Notes: generated by a model from the sequence alone, not told the origin. A stretch of 43,608 nt of DNA from Thermoplasmata archaeon (GCA_020696395.1 JAEHCN010000003.1:1-43608), one strand, 5' to 3'; positions 18,867-27,747 are shown, numbered from the stretch's first letter. A program made the numbers and translations.

Positions 18867-20048
18867 CTATCTCACTTCGATAGCGACGACTTCTTCGACC
18901 CAGTAGCCTCCTTCATAAGCGTCAGCAACTAGCCGGAAGTAGCCCTCATCGTCGGTGATTATGATTCCATCTTCTTCCATGACATCCGCTAAATCGAATA
19001 CGGCGAAGTACCCGTCTCTTCCTCTGACTACGACCTCTGAAGCTCCATCCTGAGGGACGGCTTCCGCCAACAAGTCGCTCAAGAGAATCCCGGTGTAGTC
19101 TCTGGGGGCGACATGAGTGACTGTGCCGACCAGCTCGGCGTTCACCACCACTTCCCGGTCTTCGAAGTCGTCGTATCTGAAGTCGAAGGGGTTGTCGACA
19201 TCGCCCTCGACGCTGATTGCATCTCCTCCATGCAGGGTGAACACGAACATGAAGTAGTAGACGGCCCCGAGGATGAAGACCGTCAAGAAAGAGGCTACCG
19301 CCGCCAGGGACGCCCTTCTTCGCCTCTTCGCCTGTCTGTTCCTCTTCCACGCTTCATCTTCAGCTGAGCGTTGGTCGACGAACACCTCCTTATTCCCGCC
19401 GACCACGCCTGCCTCCTCCAGTGCCTCGAGCATCTCAACTGAGAGCCAGCCACCGAACACCATGCCGGAGGCGCAGGCGAGCATGCACAGCACGAGGATC
19501 AGGATCCACGGAACACCCGCAAAGAATAGTGTCTGGAACACAATCACGTTGACCGCCGCGGAGAGGCCGCCGGCAGCGGAATACGAAAAGTAGTCCCTTC
19601 GGTCCTTCGCCTTGTCGCTGAAGAGGACCATGTCAGCCACGACTCCCTGCATCAACGACACGACTACGATGACGACCCCGTGCGTGCTCCCAGTGAACAG
19701 CTCCACGACGCCTTTGAGCGCTCCTGTGACGGTTCCAGCGCCCTTCTTCTTCGTTATGCCTATCGCCAGGATGATCCAAAGGACATGAAGTCCGGCCATG
19801 AACTGTCCTGCGCCGAAGGGCACGCCGACGATGTGGTTCATGAGATTCCCAAGGTACCCTACGTAGGTCGAGAGGACACCGCCCAGAGCAGACAGTAGAG
19901 CGATGGTGATGAGATCCTTGGTCGAGAGCATCAGTCGTTTGGTCACGGGCACGGTATCACCTCCACCAAGGCGACGCATTTGACCCATCTCGCCCCGGCT
20001 GAAGGATACACGACGTATCCCTGTCCTTCGTAGGAGGTGGCCTCGCAA
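18867..20048 (-). CDS. ECF S component (YkoE-like) fused to a C-terminal SUOX/molybdopterin-domain-like module
   Basis: Polytopic N-half (KKKGAGTVTGALKGVVELFTGSTHGVVIVVVSLMQGVVADMVLF); C-half GDVDNPFDFRYDDF...YTGILLSDLLAEAVPQDGASEVVVRGRDGYFAVF. True start likely a GTG near 19946. Confidence 0.75.
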   Translation of the reverse strand: MRGHLLRRTGIRRVSFSRGEMGQMRRLGGGDTVPVTKRLMLSTKDLITIALLSALGGVLSTYVGYLGNLMNHIVGVPFGAGQFMAGLHVLWIILAIGITKKKGAGTVTGALKGVVELFTGSTHGVVIVVVSLMQGVVADMVLFSDKAKDRRDYFSYSAAGGLSAAVNVIVFQTLFFAGVPWILILVLCMLACASGMVFGGWLSVEMLEALEEAGVVGGNKEVFVDQRSAEDEAWKRNRQAKRRRRASLAAVASFLTVFILGAVYYFMFVFTLHGGDAISVEGDVDNPFDFRYDDFEDREVVVNAELVGTVTHVAPRDYTGILLSDLLAEAVPQDGASEVVVRGRDGYFAVFDLADVMEEDGIIITDDEGYFRLVADAYEGGYWVEEVVAIEVR

Positions 20049-21439
20049 TCAGGGTTGCTGTACTCCCCATCAGGGGCAAGCATGACAAGCTTGGGCCCAT
20101 CCCCCCATTCTGGCACCAGCTCTGATTCATAGCTCAGCGCCACCACCATCTCCCCTTGGAGCTGAAGCCATGCTTCGTTCGGGTAGACGTTCAGGTAACC
20201 GAATTCCTGGAGGTAGCCGTCTGAGGAAGTGACGCGTAGCACATCCCCCTCAATGATCCCTCCGACCAGCTCGACCAGGTTCGCAACCGAGACCCCCGAG
20301 TAGTCACCCGCTCCTCCGATGTTGTCGTAGAGGTTCTCGAACGAGGAATATCCTTCTGTAGTCGACATCGCGAACATCTCGTCATAGGACAAGTCCAAGC
20401 GCGATCCCTCTCTTCCGACGAGAGTCACGAGGGATAGATTCGAAGCATCGATTGCGGCCTCGACCTTCTCAAAGACGAGGTTGTCAGAACCGACCACGGT
20501 CACGTTCACGAAGTGGTGTTCGCCGTCGACAAGAGTTGCCCCCGCTCCTCCAGTGATGATGAAATCCGTATCACCGATGACTGTGTGGTTGAATGCGTGT
20601 ATGTGCCCAGTGAAGACCGCCTCGATGTCATCCGTTTCGATGAATTCGAGCATTCGGTCGCACGAATCCGGATATAGCGTATGATTATCACCGAACGGGT
20701 CGAAGCACGGCGCGTGGGTCACGATGACGTTCCTGGTTGCACCGCTGAACTCCTCTCTCATCCATGATATCTGTTCCTCGGTGACATTGAGGTCGGACGA
20801 GTCAACAATTACGAACCGTATGCCCCCGAAGTCGAAGCCGTATTGAGTCGGGCCGAACCTCGTCTCGTACTCGGTTATGCCATCGTTCTTCGCGTCGTGG
20901 TTGCCCGGCGTGGTGTAGACCGGGACGGGGGAACTGCATAGCACTTCCTGGACTGCTGCGAACTCGCTCGGCATTCCCGAGGGGGTCAGGTCCCCGCACA
21001 GTATAGCAAACTCGCATTCTCCGAGCGCTGAGAGCATCGACACGAGAATCTCATTCCGTCCGTGGCTGTCTCCGAGGACAGCGAACGTGAGGCTATCCTT
21101 CGCCGTCGGCCTGATGCATATGTCGTCTGAGCTGCCAGTTGAACGGAACGATATCGAAGTGTTGTCCGGGAACTCGTATTCGTCGACCCCTTCAACGGAG
21201 GACCCCGCGACGCAGTTGCGGAGTTCCACATCTCCTTCGAAGCCGTTCAAACGGAGTGATACCTCCGGCTTGTAGCACCAAATCTCCACCGCATCATCAA
21301 ACTGCGCTCTGACGATGCCTCCATCGACTACGATATCTGAACCTGAGGTGAGGATGAGCCCTGATTTGTATGCAACATGCAAGCTAGCAGCGATTACCAG
21401 CGTACATACCGCTAAAGCCGCCGCCCGCTTCCTGTTCAT
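19943..21439 (-). CDS. Exported calcineurin-like metallophosphoesterase with C-terminal SUOX-like module
   Basis: GDSHG, GDLTPSG, GNHD, VTHAP, GHIHAFNH motifs after an N-terminal TM; C-terminal YSGVSVANLVELVGGIIEGDVLRVTSSDGYLQEF. Confidence 0.85.
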   Translation of the reverse strand: MNRKRAAALAVCTLVIAASLHVAYKSGLILTSGSDIVVDGGIVRAQFDDAVEIWCYKPEVSLRLNGFEGDVELRNCVAGSSVEGVDEYEFPDNTSISFRSTGSSDDICIRPTAKDSLTFAVLGDSHGRNEILVSMLSALGECEFAILCGDLTPSGMPSEFAAVQEVLCSSPVPVYTTPGNHDAKNDGITEYETRFGPTQYGFDFGGIRFVIVDSSDLNVTEEQISWMREEFSGATRNVIVTHAPCFDPFGDNHTLYPDSCDRMLEFIETDDIEAVFTGHIHAFNHTVIGDTDFIITGGAGATLVDGEHHFVNVTVVGSDNLVFEKVEAAIDASNLSLVTLVGREGSRLDLSYDEMFAMSTTEGYSSFENLYDNIGGAGDYSGVSVANLVELVGGIIEGDVLRVTSSDGYLQEFGYLNVYPNEAWLQLQGEMVVALSYESELVPEWGDGPKLVMLAPDGEYSNPDCEATSYEGQGYVVYPSAGARWVKCVALVEVIPCP

Positions 21440-21443
21440 CTCC

Positions 21444-22964
21444 TCACTCTGGAAGGTCTACGAGGTCTACCCTGACCACACCTTTGACATTCGTCGATCC
21501 CGGCAAGTCCTCCCCCGTAAGCATTAGGGGGTATTCCTCTCCTGTGAAGTACTCTCCGTCGAAAGTCAGCGCCAGTATCAAGGAATCATTGTATTCCACA
21601 TCTTCCACAGAAAGGGTCTTGCTGTAACCATCCGACCCGGTGACCTTCACACCGTAGCCAAGGTCTGCGAGCGTGTCGTTGAACAGCCAGTGAGATGAGT
21701 CCGCTCCGTCGACGAGTCCGACCAGGACCCACAGTGGGATGCCCGCGTAGCTGTGCTCTTCCAGGTCTTCGGTGTAGTTGTAGTAACTGACATGCAGCCC
21801 CTCGTCGCAGTTGAACAACGCGACGAAATCCCACTCGGTGAATGTCTCCGTCGTAAGGCCTGCGAGTGTGAGCTCCCATGCCGGGGTTTCTACATATCCC
21901 TCGATGGCTATCCGGACGATGTTCCTAACCTTCTGGGAGCCTGCAAGGTCATCGCCGACAATCCTCAGTGGCCAGTCATCCTCTGCAAGCACCTCCCCAT
22001 CCAGCTTGTAGGCGACGATGATGCTGTCGTTCCTGGCTACCTGCGCCGCATCAAAGGTGGCCGAGTACCCGTCTGAGGCGGTGACGTTGACCGTGTATCC
22101 AGCCTCTGCGAGCGCGTCGTTGAACATGTAATGACCATCAGGTGCATCCGCTTCGTCCACTGCTGAAAGCAGAACCCATAGTGGGATTCCCTCGTAGTAG
22201 TGATCGTCATCATCGTCCGTGTAGTTGTAGTAGGTCGTGTGGTAGTAGCACGTGGCCAAGGACTCGAAAGTCTGACTGTTCATGTCCATCGTAGTGACTC
22301 CCTCGAGCTCGAGGGTCCAGTCGTGGACGAACGGGGCCACGTTCAGCTCCTTGACCATCTTTGCCCAGAAGTGTCCGTCCGTGACGGGCTTCTCCTCATC
22401 GTCCACTACCACTATCCTCAGACTGTCGTAGGCAAGGCGCTCCCCATCCTCCTCGTAAGCAAGCATCATCGTGAGGTCATCCGGTCCAAGGAGCTCGCCG
22501 TCGAGGTTGTAGGTAGGGAAGGTCCCGTTCTCGACCTGTCCTGAGTTGTAGGTCATCTCGTACCCGTCCCAAGCGACGGTGTTCAGGCTGTAGTTGTCGC
22601 CGTCGTAGACAAGGTCGACCAAATCACTAACTGGTATCCCCGTGAAGTTGAGAGGGCCGACGATGGTCCCAGTAGATTTCATGAAGTACCCGGAACCTTC
22701 GTAGGATTCCATGTCCGATAGTTCTGAGACGGTCAGATTCACACTTCCGCCGAACCCGGAGATGATGATTGCAGCGTCACCATCTGGATTCGAATCGTCC
22801 GTCCCTTGGGTCGCCAAGTATCCCAGAGGTACTCCTACCAGGAGTGCGGCAATCGCCACAAGGGCGATTAGCTTCCGACCGCCCATTCTCTTCGGCACTT
22901 TCGGTGAGGGTGCTTCCATTCCCTTCACAGGCCCGTTGTCGGTATCTCGATTCTCCTCCGCCAT
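21444..22964 (-). CDS. Membrane-anchored extracellular protein with three SUOX-like repeats
   Basis: Start MAEENRD at 22964 preferred (ORF track opens at 23225); TM anchor KLIALVAIAALLVGVPLGYLA; three repeats each with G(T/I)P-L-VL/DL and DGY motifs. Confidence 0.8.
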   Translation of the reverse strand: MAEENRDTDNGPVKGMEAPSPKVPKRMGGRKLIALVAIAALLVGVPLGYLATQGTDDSNPDGDAAIIISGFGGSVNLTVSELSDMESYEGSGYFMKSTGTIVGPLNFTGIPVSDLVDLVYDGDNYSLNTVAWDGYEMTYNSGQVENGTFPTYNLDGELLGPDDLTMMLAYEEDGERLAYDSLRIVVVDDEEKPVTDGHFWAKMVKELNVAPFVHDWTLELEGVTTMDMNSQTFESLATCYYHTTYYNYTDDDDDHYYEGIPLWVLLSAVDEADAPDGHYMFNDALAEAGYTVNVTASDGYSATFDAAQVARNDSIIVAYKLDGEVLAEDDWPLRIVGDDLAGSQKVRNIVRIAIEGYVETPAWELTLAGLTTETFTEWDFVALFNCDEGLHVSYYNYTEDLEEHSYAGIPLWVLVGLVDGADSSHWLFNDTLADLGYGVKVTGSDGYSKTLSVEDVEYNDSLILALTFDGEYFTGEEYPLMLTGEDLPGSTNVKGVVRVDLVDLPE

Positions 22965-22979
22965 GTCAATCGTCCTCGT

Positions 22980-22997
22980 TATGCTCGTGCGAGCATA
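22980..22997. promoter_or_regulatory. 18-bp palindrome TATGCTCG-TG-CGAGCATA near the predicted start of the ECF operon transcript
   Basis: Perfect 8-bp arms; TATA-like CTATTTATACC (minus strand) at about 23014-23024. Confidence 0.6.
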
Positions 22998-23149
22998 TCG
23001 CGGATAGAATCGCGGTATAAATAGCTGTCGTGATTCAGAGGCGCCTTGACCTGGATTGGGAGCTCTAGGCATCCCTGAGAGGGCAACCTGCCGTCGGTGT
23101 GGCTTCGCCCAATGGATTGAACACATCGCGGAACCAGGTCTCCAGAATC

Positions 23150-24304
23150 CTATCCCTCTAGCCCCTTGACGACATCCTTCAGGGAGTTCCTTATCTTGAT
23201 GCCTTGAGGGCATAGCTCCTCGCACTTACCGCATTCGGTGCACTTCGACGCTCTGTTCTTCGGCTTGACTGCCCAAGAATACATCCTCTTTGCGTAGGAT
23301 ATGTCGTCATACATGTATCCGTGGTTCAGCTGCTCGAAGCACGCGGGTATGTCGACTCCCGAAGGACAGGGCGTGCAGTACTTGCACCCTGTGCATGGAA
23401 TCCTGGACTTGGATTCCAGCCCTTTCCTCACCCTTTCGATTAGCGTCTTCTCACCCTTTGTGAGGCAGCCCGGTTTGGCCTTATCGGCTATTCTGACGTT
23501 CTCCCTAAGCTGACCCATGGTCGTCATGCCGCTCAGAACCACGCTAACCTCCCGTTTGTCCCAGAGGAACCTCAGAGCTAGCTCGGCGGGGGTCCTTTTC
23601 GGCGCCGCTCTATCAACCTTTCGGCGTATGTCGCGCGGCAGCTTGTTCCCCAGAAACCCTCCGAGCAGGGGCTCCATGATAATCACGCCGAGCTTCTTTC
23701 TCGCTGCGTACTTGAGCCCCCTCGTCCCCGCCTGGTTTTCCTCGTCCATGTAGTTGTACTGTATCTGGCAGAATCCCCAGTCGTAGGCGTCTACGATCTC
23801 CTTGAACACTGGCAACTCGTCATGGAATGAGAAACCCGCGTGCCGGATCCTGCCGTCTGACAGGGCGGCATCGAGGAAATCCAAAACCTTGTGGTTGTTG
23901 AGATTCTTCCAGAAGTTGAGTGTGAGCCCATGGAGGAGATAGAAGTCGATGTAGTCCGTTCGGAGCCTTTTCAGCTGATCGTCGAGGTATTTGTCCATGT
24001 CCTTTCTGCTCTTCACTAGCCAGATGGGAAGCTTGGTGGCTATCTTGAACTCATCTCTCGGAAAATCGCGTAGAACCTTCCCGAGGAGCGGTTCGCTCCT
24101 GCCTTTAGGGCTGCGGTCGGACTTGTGATACGGATAGGCCGTGTCGAAGTAGTTAACTCCGTGTTTGATGGCGTAGCGTATCATCGCAGTAGCTCTCTTC
24201 TCGTCGATCTGATGCGCCTTGCCATCGATCGTGGGAAACCTCATGCATCCGAATCCTAATATCGAGGCTCTCTCGCCTGTCTTGCCGATCTTCCTGTACA
24301 GCAT
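23150..24304 (-). CDS. Aldo/keto reductase with C-terminal [4Fe-4S] ferredoxin-like domain
   Basis: MLYRKIGKTGERASILGFGCMRFP; YFDTAYPYHKSD; Cys motifs CTGCKYCTPCPSGVDIP and CTECGKCEELCPQGI. Confidence 0.93.
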   Translation of the reverse strand: MLYRKIGKTGERASILGFGCMRFPTIDGKAHQIDEKRATAMIRYAIKHGVNYFDTAYPYHKSDRSPKGRSEPLLGKVLRDFPRDEFKIATKLPIWLVKSRKDMDKYLDDQLKRLRTDYIDFYLLHGLTLNFWKNLNNHKVLDFLDAALSDGRIRHAGFSFHDELPVFKEIVDAYDWGFCQIQYNYMDEENQAGTRGLKYAARKKLGVIIMEPLLGGFLGNKLPRDIRRKVDRAAPKRTPAELALRFLWDKREVSVVLSGMTTMGQLRENVRIADKAKPGCLTKGEKTLIERVRKGLESKSRIPCTGCKYCTPCPSGVDIPACFEQLNHGYMYDDISYAKRMYSWAVKPKNRASKCTECGKCEELCPQGIKIRNSLKDVVKGLEG

Positions 24305-24375
24305 CGAAAGTCCTTCCCGGTGTCCACTACCGCCATAGCAGTGACGGCCTTTTCTCACTTGTGGCTCCTGAATTT

Positions 24376-24399
24376 CTAAGCGGCGATGCGCACGCTTAG
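24376..24399. promoter_or_regulatory. Inverted repeat CTAAGCG-N10-CGCTTAG immediately upstream of a TATA-like element
   Basis: Perfect 7-bp arms; GAAAAATATATC at 24401-24412. Confidence 0.5.
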
Positions 24400-24431
24400 C
24401 GAAAAATATATCAACAACCTCCTCTGTAGTT

Positions 24432-24570
24432 GGCTTGGTCGTGTGACCAGGAGGTTCCCGGAGATGATGTCTGATAGAGTTCTAGCTGATGCGCCGGGAA
24501 CCGTTTGATGTAGACTCGGGCGCCCGGCGTTTGGTGATTGTGGAGCTTGCAGTGCGAACGCCCTAACGGT
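24432..24570 (+). ncRNA. Candidate structured RNA (independent ncRNA or long 5' leader of the RIO1 gene)
   Basis: TATA-like box ~25 nt upstream; 9-bp stem GGTTCCCGG/CCGGGAACC (24453-24461 / 24494-24502), 8-bp stem GGCGTTTG/CGAACGCC (24526-24533 / 24555-24562), small GGTC-GTGT-GACC hairpin. Confidence 0.4.
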
Positions 24571-24584
24571 ATAACGAATCTAAC

Positions 24585-25325
24585 ATGCCTAACAGTCCAT
24601 ATCTGGACGCCAGCGTCGCCTGGCGCATCAAATCAGGAAGCATCGATTTCAAGGAGGCAGGATACGAGTCAATCGTGGAGTCGATTCTATCCTCGGGCCT
24701 TGCCACCAGCGTGAAAGCCCTCATCAGCGCGGGCAAGGAAGCGGATGTCTACCTCGCAGGCTATCGCGACGCACCGATTGCGGTCAAGGTCTATCGGCTC
24801 TATCGAACCTCGCACCGCGGCGGTCGGCCGATCAAGCTGGACGGTCTCGGGTGGACGGCGGCCAAAGAGTATGAGATGACCCATCAGGCGTGGAAAGGGG
24901 GTGCGCGCGTGCCCGCTCCCGCGAGGCGTGTCGAGAACATGTTCACGATGCGGTATCTTGGATGCGAAGCGGGCCCCGCGCCAAGGTTGCAGGATGTCAA
25001 GCTTGGGTCGCCTGAGAATTTCTTGGAGAAAGTCCTTCACGGAGTGGAGGCACTCTCCGTCGCAGGCGTGGTTCACTCCGATCTTAGCGCATTCAACATA
25101 CTCGTGTTCGAGGGTGAGCCTTGGTTCATCGATCTCTCCGAGGCCATACGTGTCGATCGAACCGGAACATCTCCATGGATGAGGCTTCAGGAGGCCTCGG
25201 ACGCATTGACCAGCGGGCTGAACGCACTTGGCAAATACTTCGGCAAATACGGCCTGGAGATTGAGGTCGAATCAGTCGCCTCTCGTCTAGTGAGGTCGCT
25301 CGACCGATTCGGCGTGCTCGAATAG
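24585..25325 (+). CDS. rio1: RIO1-family atypical serine kinase
   Basis: ISAGKEADVYLAGY, PIAVKVYR, HSDLSAFNILVFEGEPWFIDLSEA. Confidence 0.93.
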   Translation: MPNSPYLDASVAWRIKSGSIDFKEAGYESIVESILSSGLATSVKALISAGKEADVYLAGYRDAPIAVKVYRLYRTSHRGGRPIKLDGLGWTAAKEYEMTHQAWKGGARVPAPARRVENMFTMRYLGCEAGPAPRLQDVKLGSPENFLEKVLHGVEALSVAGVVHSDLSAFNILVFEGEPWFIDLSEAIRVDRTGTSPWMRLQEASDALTSGLNALGKYFGKYGLEIEVESVASRLVRSLDRFGVLE

Positions 25326-25446
25326 GATGCTGGGGGAAAAGTCCGGAATTTCTACTTCCGTACCAAATTTCTTATTAGCTGCAAGTTCGATTCGTGTGTG
25401 ACTAAGCACAGCAGGCTCAGCGTATGCTTGGCAGGGGAGAGACGTT

Positions 25447-26568
25447 ATGAGGGCAAATGCAGTTGGGCGTGTGAGAGGGCTTCTCGTAAGCGCGTGTATG
25501 TGTACCGTTGCCATGATGGTGCTCCCGGTCGCAGGGGCGGATTCCCTGCCATCGGATGTGTTCATCGGTGGTGTGCCATTGTATCAGCAGATTGACGCGA
25601 AAGGGTGCGGGGCCGTTTCTCTACAAATGGTCTTCGACTATTACGGCGAGTTCATCGACCAGAAGGAAATATACAATGCCGCCAGGAGTGGTGGCACAAC
25701 GCTTCCGGACATGGCTAGGGCCGCTCAATTCAGTGACATGAGCACGACCGTCGGAGATAGGTGGGCTGATTCAATCGTAACAGGATACACGGACAGAGAT
25801 GTCGGCTATGCCGGGTTCTACTATGCATCGGACGAGCCATGGCTGGACGAGATGAAGCAGATACTCGCGATGGGATACCCGGTTATCGTCCTTGTGTACT
25901 GGATGCCAGAATGGTACAGCGGAGACCACTACCGGGTCGTGGTCGGATACGACGACAATGAGCAGGTACTCCTGATTAACGACGGCTGGTCAAGGGAGTT
26001 CAAGATGGATCAGGACTACCAGGGGTCTACATCTCAGTCTGCAAGTGACAACGCATGGGATGACGACTTCGTTCCCCTGAAATGGAAGTACGAAGATTTC
26101 CTCGACACCTGGACCTGCGACACGACCATCTGGGGCGTTCCGGGGATGAAGTATGGCGGCGTGTTTGTCACTCCGTGGGAGGTGGATATATGCGCTCCCT
26201 CGACGGTGCTTCCTGGAGAGAAGTTCAGAGTCAGCGCTAAGATCACCTATCCCTGCATGGAACCGTTTGGATCTGACGCATTCCCGACATTCCCAGCCGA
26301 GAGCTTCAGCGCCGTTCTCGAGACCTCTACTGGATTGAGCATCTGCAAGGAACCAGACCTGTCCGAGATCGGCTCTTTCGAGGCCGGTCAGGCCGTGACA
26401 CTCTGTTGGGACTTGCGCGCATGCCAGACCGAGGGAGTGTACTCCTTTGAGATAGGCGCAGAGGGGCTCGTCTCGGGATTGTTGGAACCATGGAAGGACT
26501 ATCCGGCGTATGATTACCTCGACGCGATAGGCGGCAGCGCTTCCTTCACGACCGAAGTTGCTGCGTAG
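25447..26568 (+). CDS. Secreted C39-like (papain-like) peptidase domain protein
   Basis: Signal peptide; YQQIDAKGCGAVSLQMVFDYYG (Cys), GDHYRVVVGYDD (His), LINDGW (Asp). Confidence 0.85.
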   Translation: MRANAVGRVRGLLVSACMCTVAMMVLPVAGADSLPSDVFIGGVPLYQQIDAKGCGAVSLQMVFDYYGEFIDQKEIYNAARSGGTTLPDMARAAQFSDMSTTVGDRWADSIVTGYTDRDVGYAGFYYASDEPWLDEMKQILAMGYPVIVLVYWMPEWYSGDHYRVVVGYDDNEQVLLINDGWSREFKMDQDYQGSTSQSASDNAWDDDFVPLKWKYEDFLDTWTCDTTIWGVPGMKYGGVFVTPWEVDICAPSTVLPGEKFRVSAKITYPCMEPFGSDAFPTFPAESFSAVLETSTGLSICKEPDLSEIGSFEAGQAVTLCWDLRACQTEGVYSFEIGAEGLVSGLLEPWKDYPAYDYLDAIGGSASFTTEVAA

Positions 26569-26706
26569 TCAGCATCCTGATATGGCCCAGAGGAAGCCAA
26601 CGCCAGCGCTTAGTCTTGACTAACGGAGTGCGGACGCAATGGCATTGCCCGCCGAAGAGGGTTAATGAACTCTTCGTGCCATTCCCGTCCTCGATGGAGA
26701 GATGAA

Positions 26707-27747
26707 ATGGTCGCACTGAGGCGTACACCCGTCGCGGATGGTCTCTCTATGCCCGCCGAATGGGCTCCTCATCGGAGCACCCTGGTCTCCTGGCCCTGCA
26801 GGGAGGAGTCCTGGAGGGGGCATATCGTTGGAGCTAGGAGTGAATACGCGGAGGTAATCAGGGCTATACAGAGGTTCGAGCCAGTCCATGTCCTCACATC
26901 TCCACAGACACTGTCAGGGGCAAGGGCCATGCTGCCAGAACGCTCCAATCTAATCCCGGTCGATCTGGATGATTCGTGGATCAGGGACAACGGCCCAATA
27001 TTCGTGTCATCTCCCAGCGGGGACGTCGCCATGGTAGACTTCCGATTCAACGCCTGGGGCTCGAAATCTCCATATGTTAAGGACGATGCCGTTCCGAAGT
27101 TCCTCTCTGAGGAATTGGAAATGAGGCGCTATCCCGCCCCGATGGTCCTCGAGGGGGGCTCGATTTCCGTAGACGGAGAGGGCACCCTGCTCACTACTGA
27201 GCAGTGTCTTCTTGATGAGAATCGAAACGCTGACATGTCCAGGGTGGAGATTGAGGCCGGTTTGAAGGACTTCCTGGGCATCAATAAGATAATCTGGCTC
27301 GCTCGAGGCCAGGCCAACGATATCACAGATGGCCATGTTGACGGTGTGGCCTGCTTCTGTTCCCCGGGAAGAATCATGATTGCCCGAACGAAAGACGACC
27401 ATGACCCGAATCACGATTCCCTGGAGGAGAATCGGGCCAGGTTGGAGACCGAGACTGACGCGAAAGGGCGGTCAATCGAAGTGCTTGAGATCGTGCAGCC
27501 AAGACCGAGAGAGTATGAGGGGCTGGTCATCACCCCTGGATACATCAACCATTATATCGTTAACGGCGGAGTTGTCGCACCAGAGTTCGGGATTATCGAA
27601 GACTCCCTCGCCATCGACACCCTTCGATCGGTATATTCCGACCGTGAGGTCGTTGCCGTACCTGCTGGACACATCGAGATAGGCGGTGGGGGAATCCACT
27701 GCATTACTCAACAGGTCCCCGACGGCCCATTTCTATGCAGATCATGA
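26707..27747 (+). CDS. aguA: Agmatine deiminase (PAD family)
   Basis: PAEWAPHRSTLVSWP, DDSWIRDNGPIFV, GGGGIHCITQQVP catalytic Cys. ORF track opens at 26665; the internal ATG fits the family N-terminus. Confidence 0.93.
   Translation: MVALRRTPVADGLSMPAEWAPHRSTLVSWPCREESWRGHIVGARSEYAEVIRAIQRFEPVHVLTSPQTLSGARAMLPERSNLIPVDLDDSWIRDNGPIFVSSPSGDVAMVDFRFNAWGSKSPYVKDDAVPKFLSEELEMRRYPAPMVLEGGSISVDGEGTLLTTEQCLLDENRNADMSRVEIEAGLKDFLGINKIIWLARGQANDITDGHVDGVACFCSPGRIMIARTKDDHDPNHDSLEENRARLETETDAKGRSIEVLEIVQPRPREYEGLVITPGYINHYIVNGGVVAPEFGIIEDSLAIDTLRSVYSDREVVAVPAGHIEIGGGGIHCITQQVPDGPFLCRS

Noticed and set aside
22997-23160. Possible TPP riboswitch upstream of the ECF operon (would fit a YkoE-like transporter)
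   Set aside because: No recognisable THI-box core (CUGAGA / ACCUGA...GGGUAAU pattern) was seen in the correct arrangement on the minus strand.
24453-24502. Canonical C/D-box guide RNA
   Set aside because: C-like and D-like boxes exist but are too close for a standard double-guide C/D sRNA; kept only as an unclassified structured RNA.
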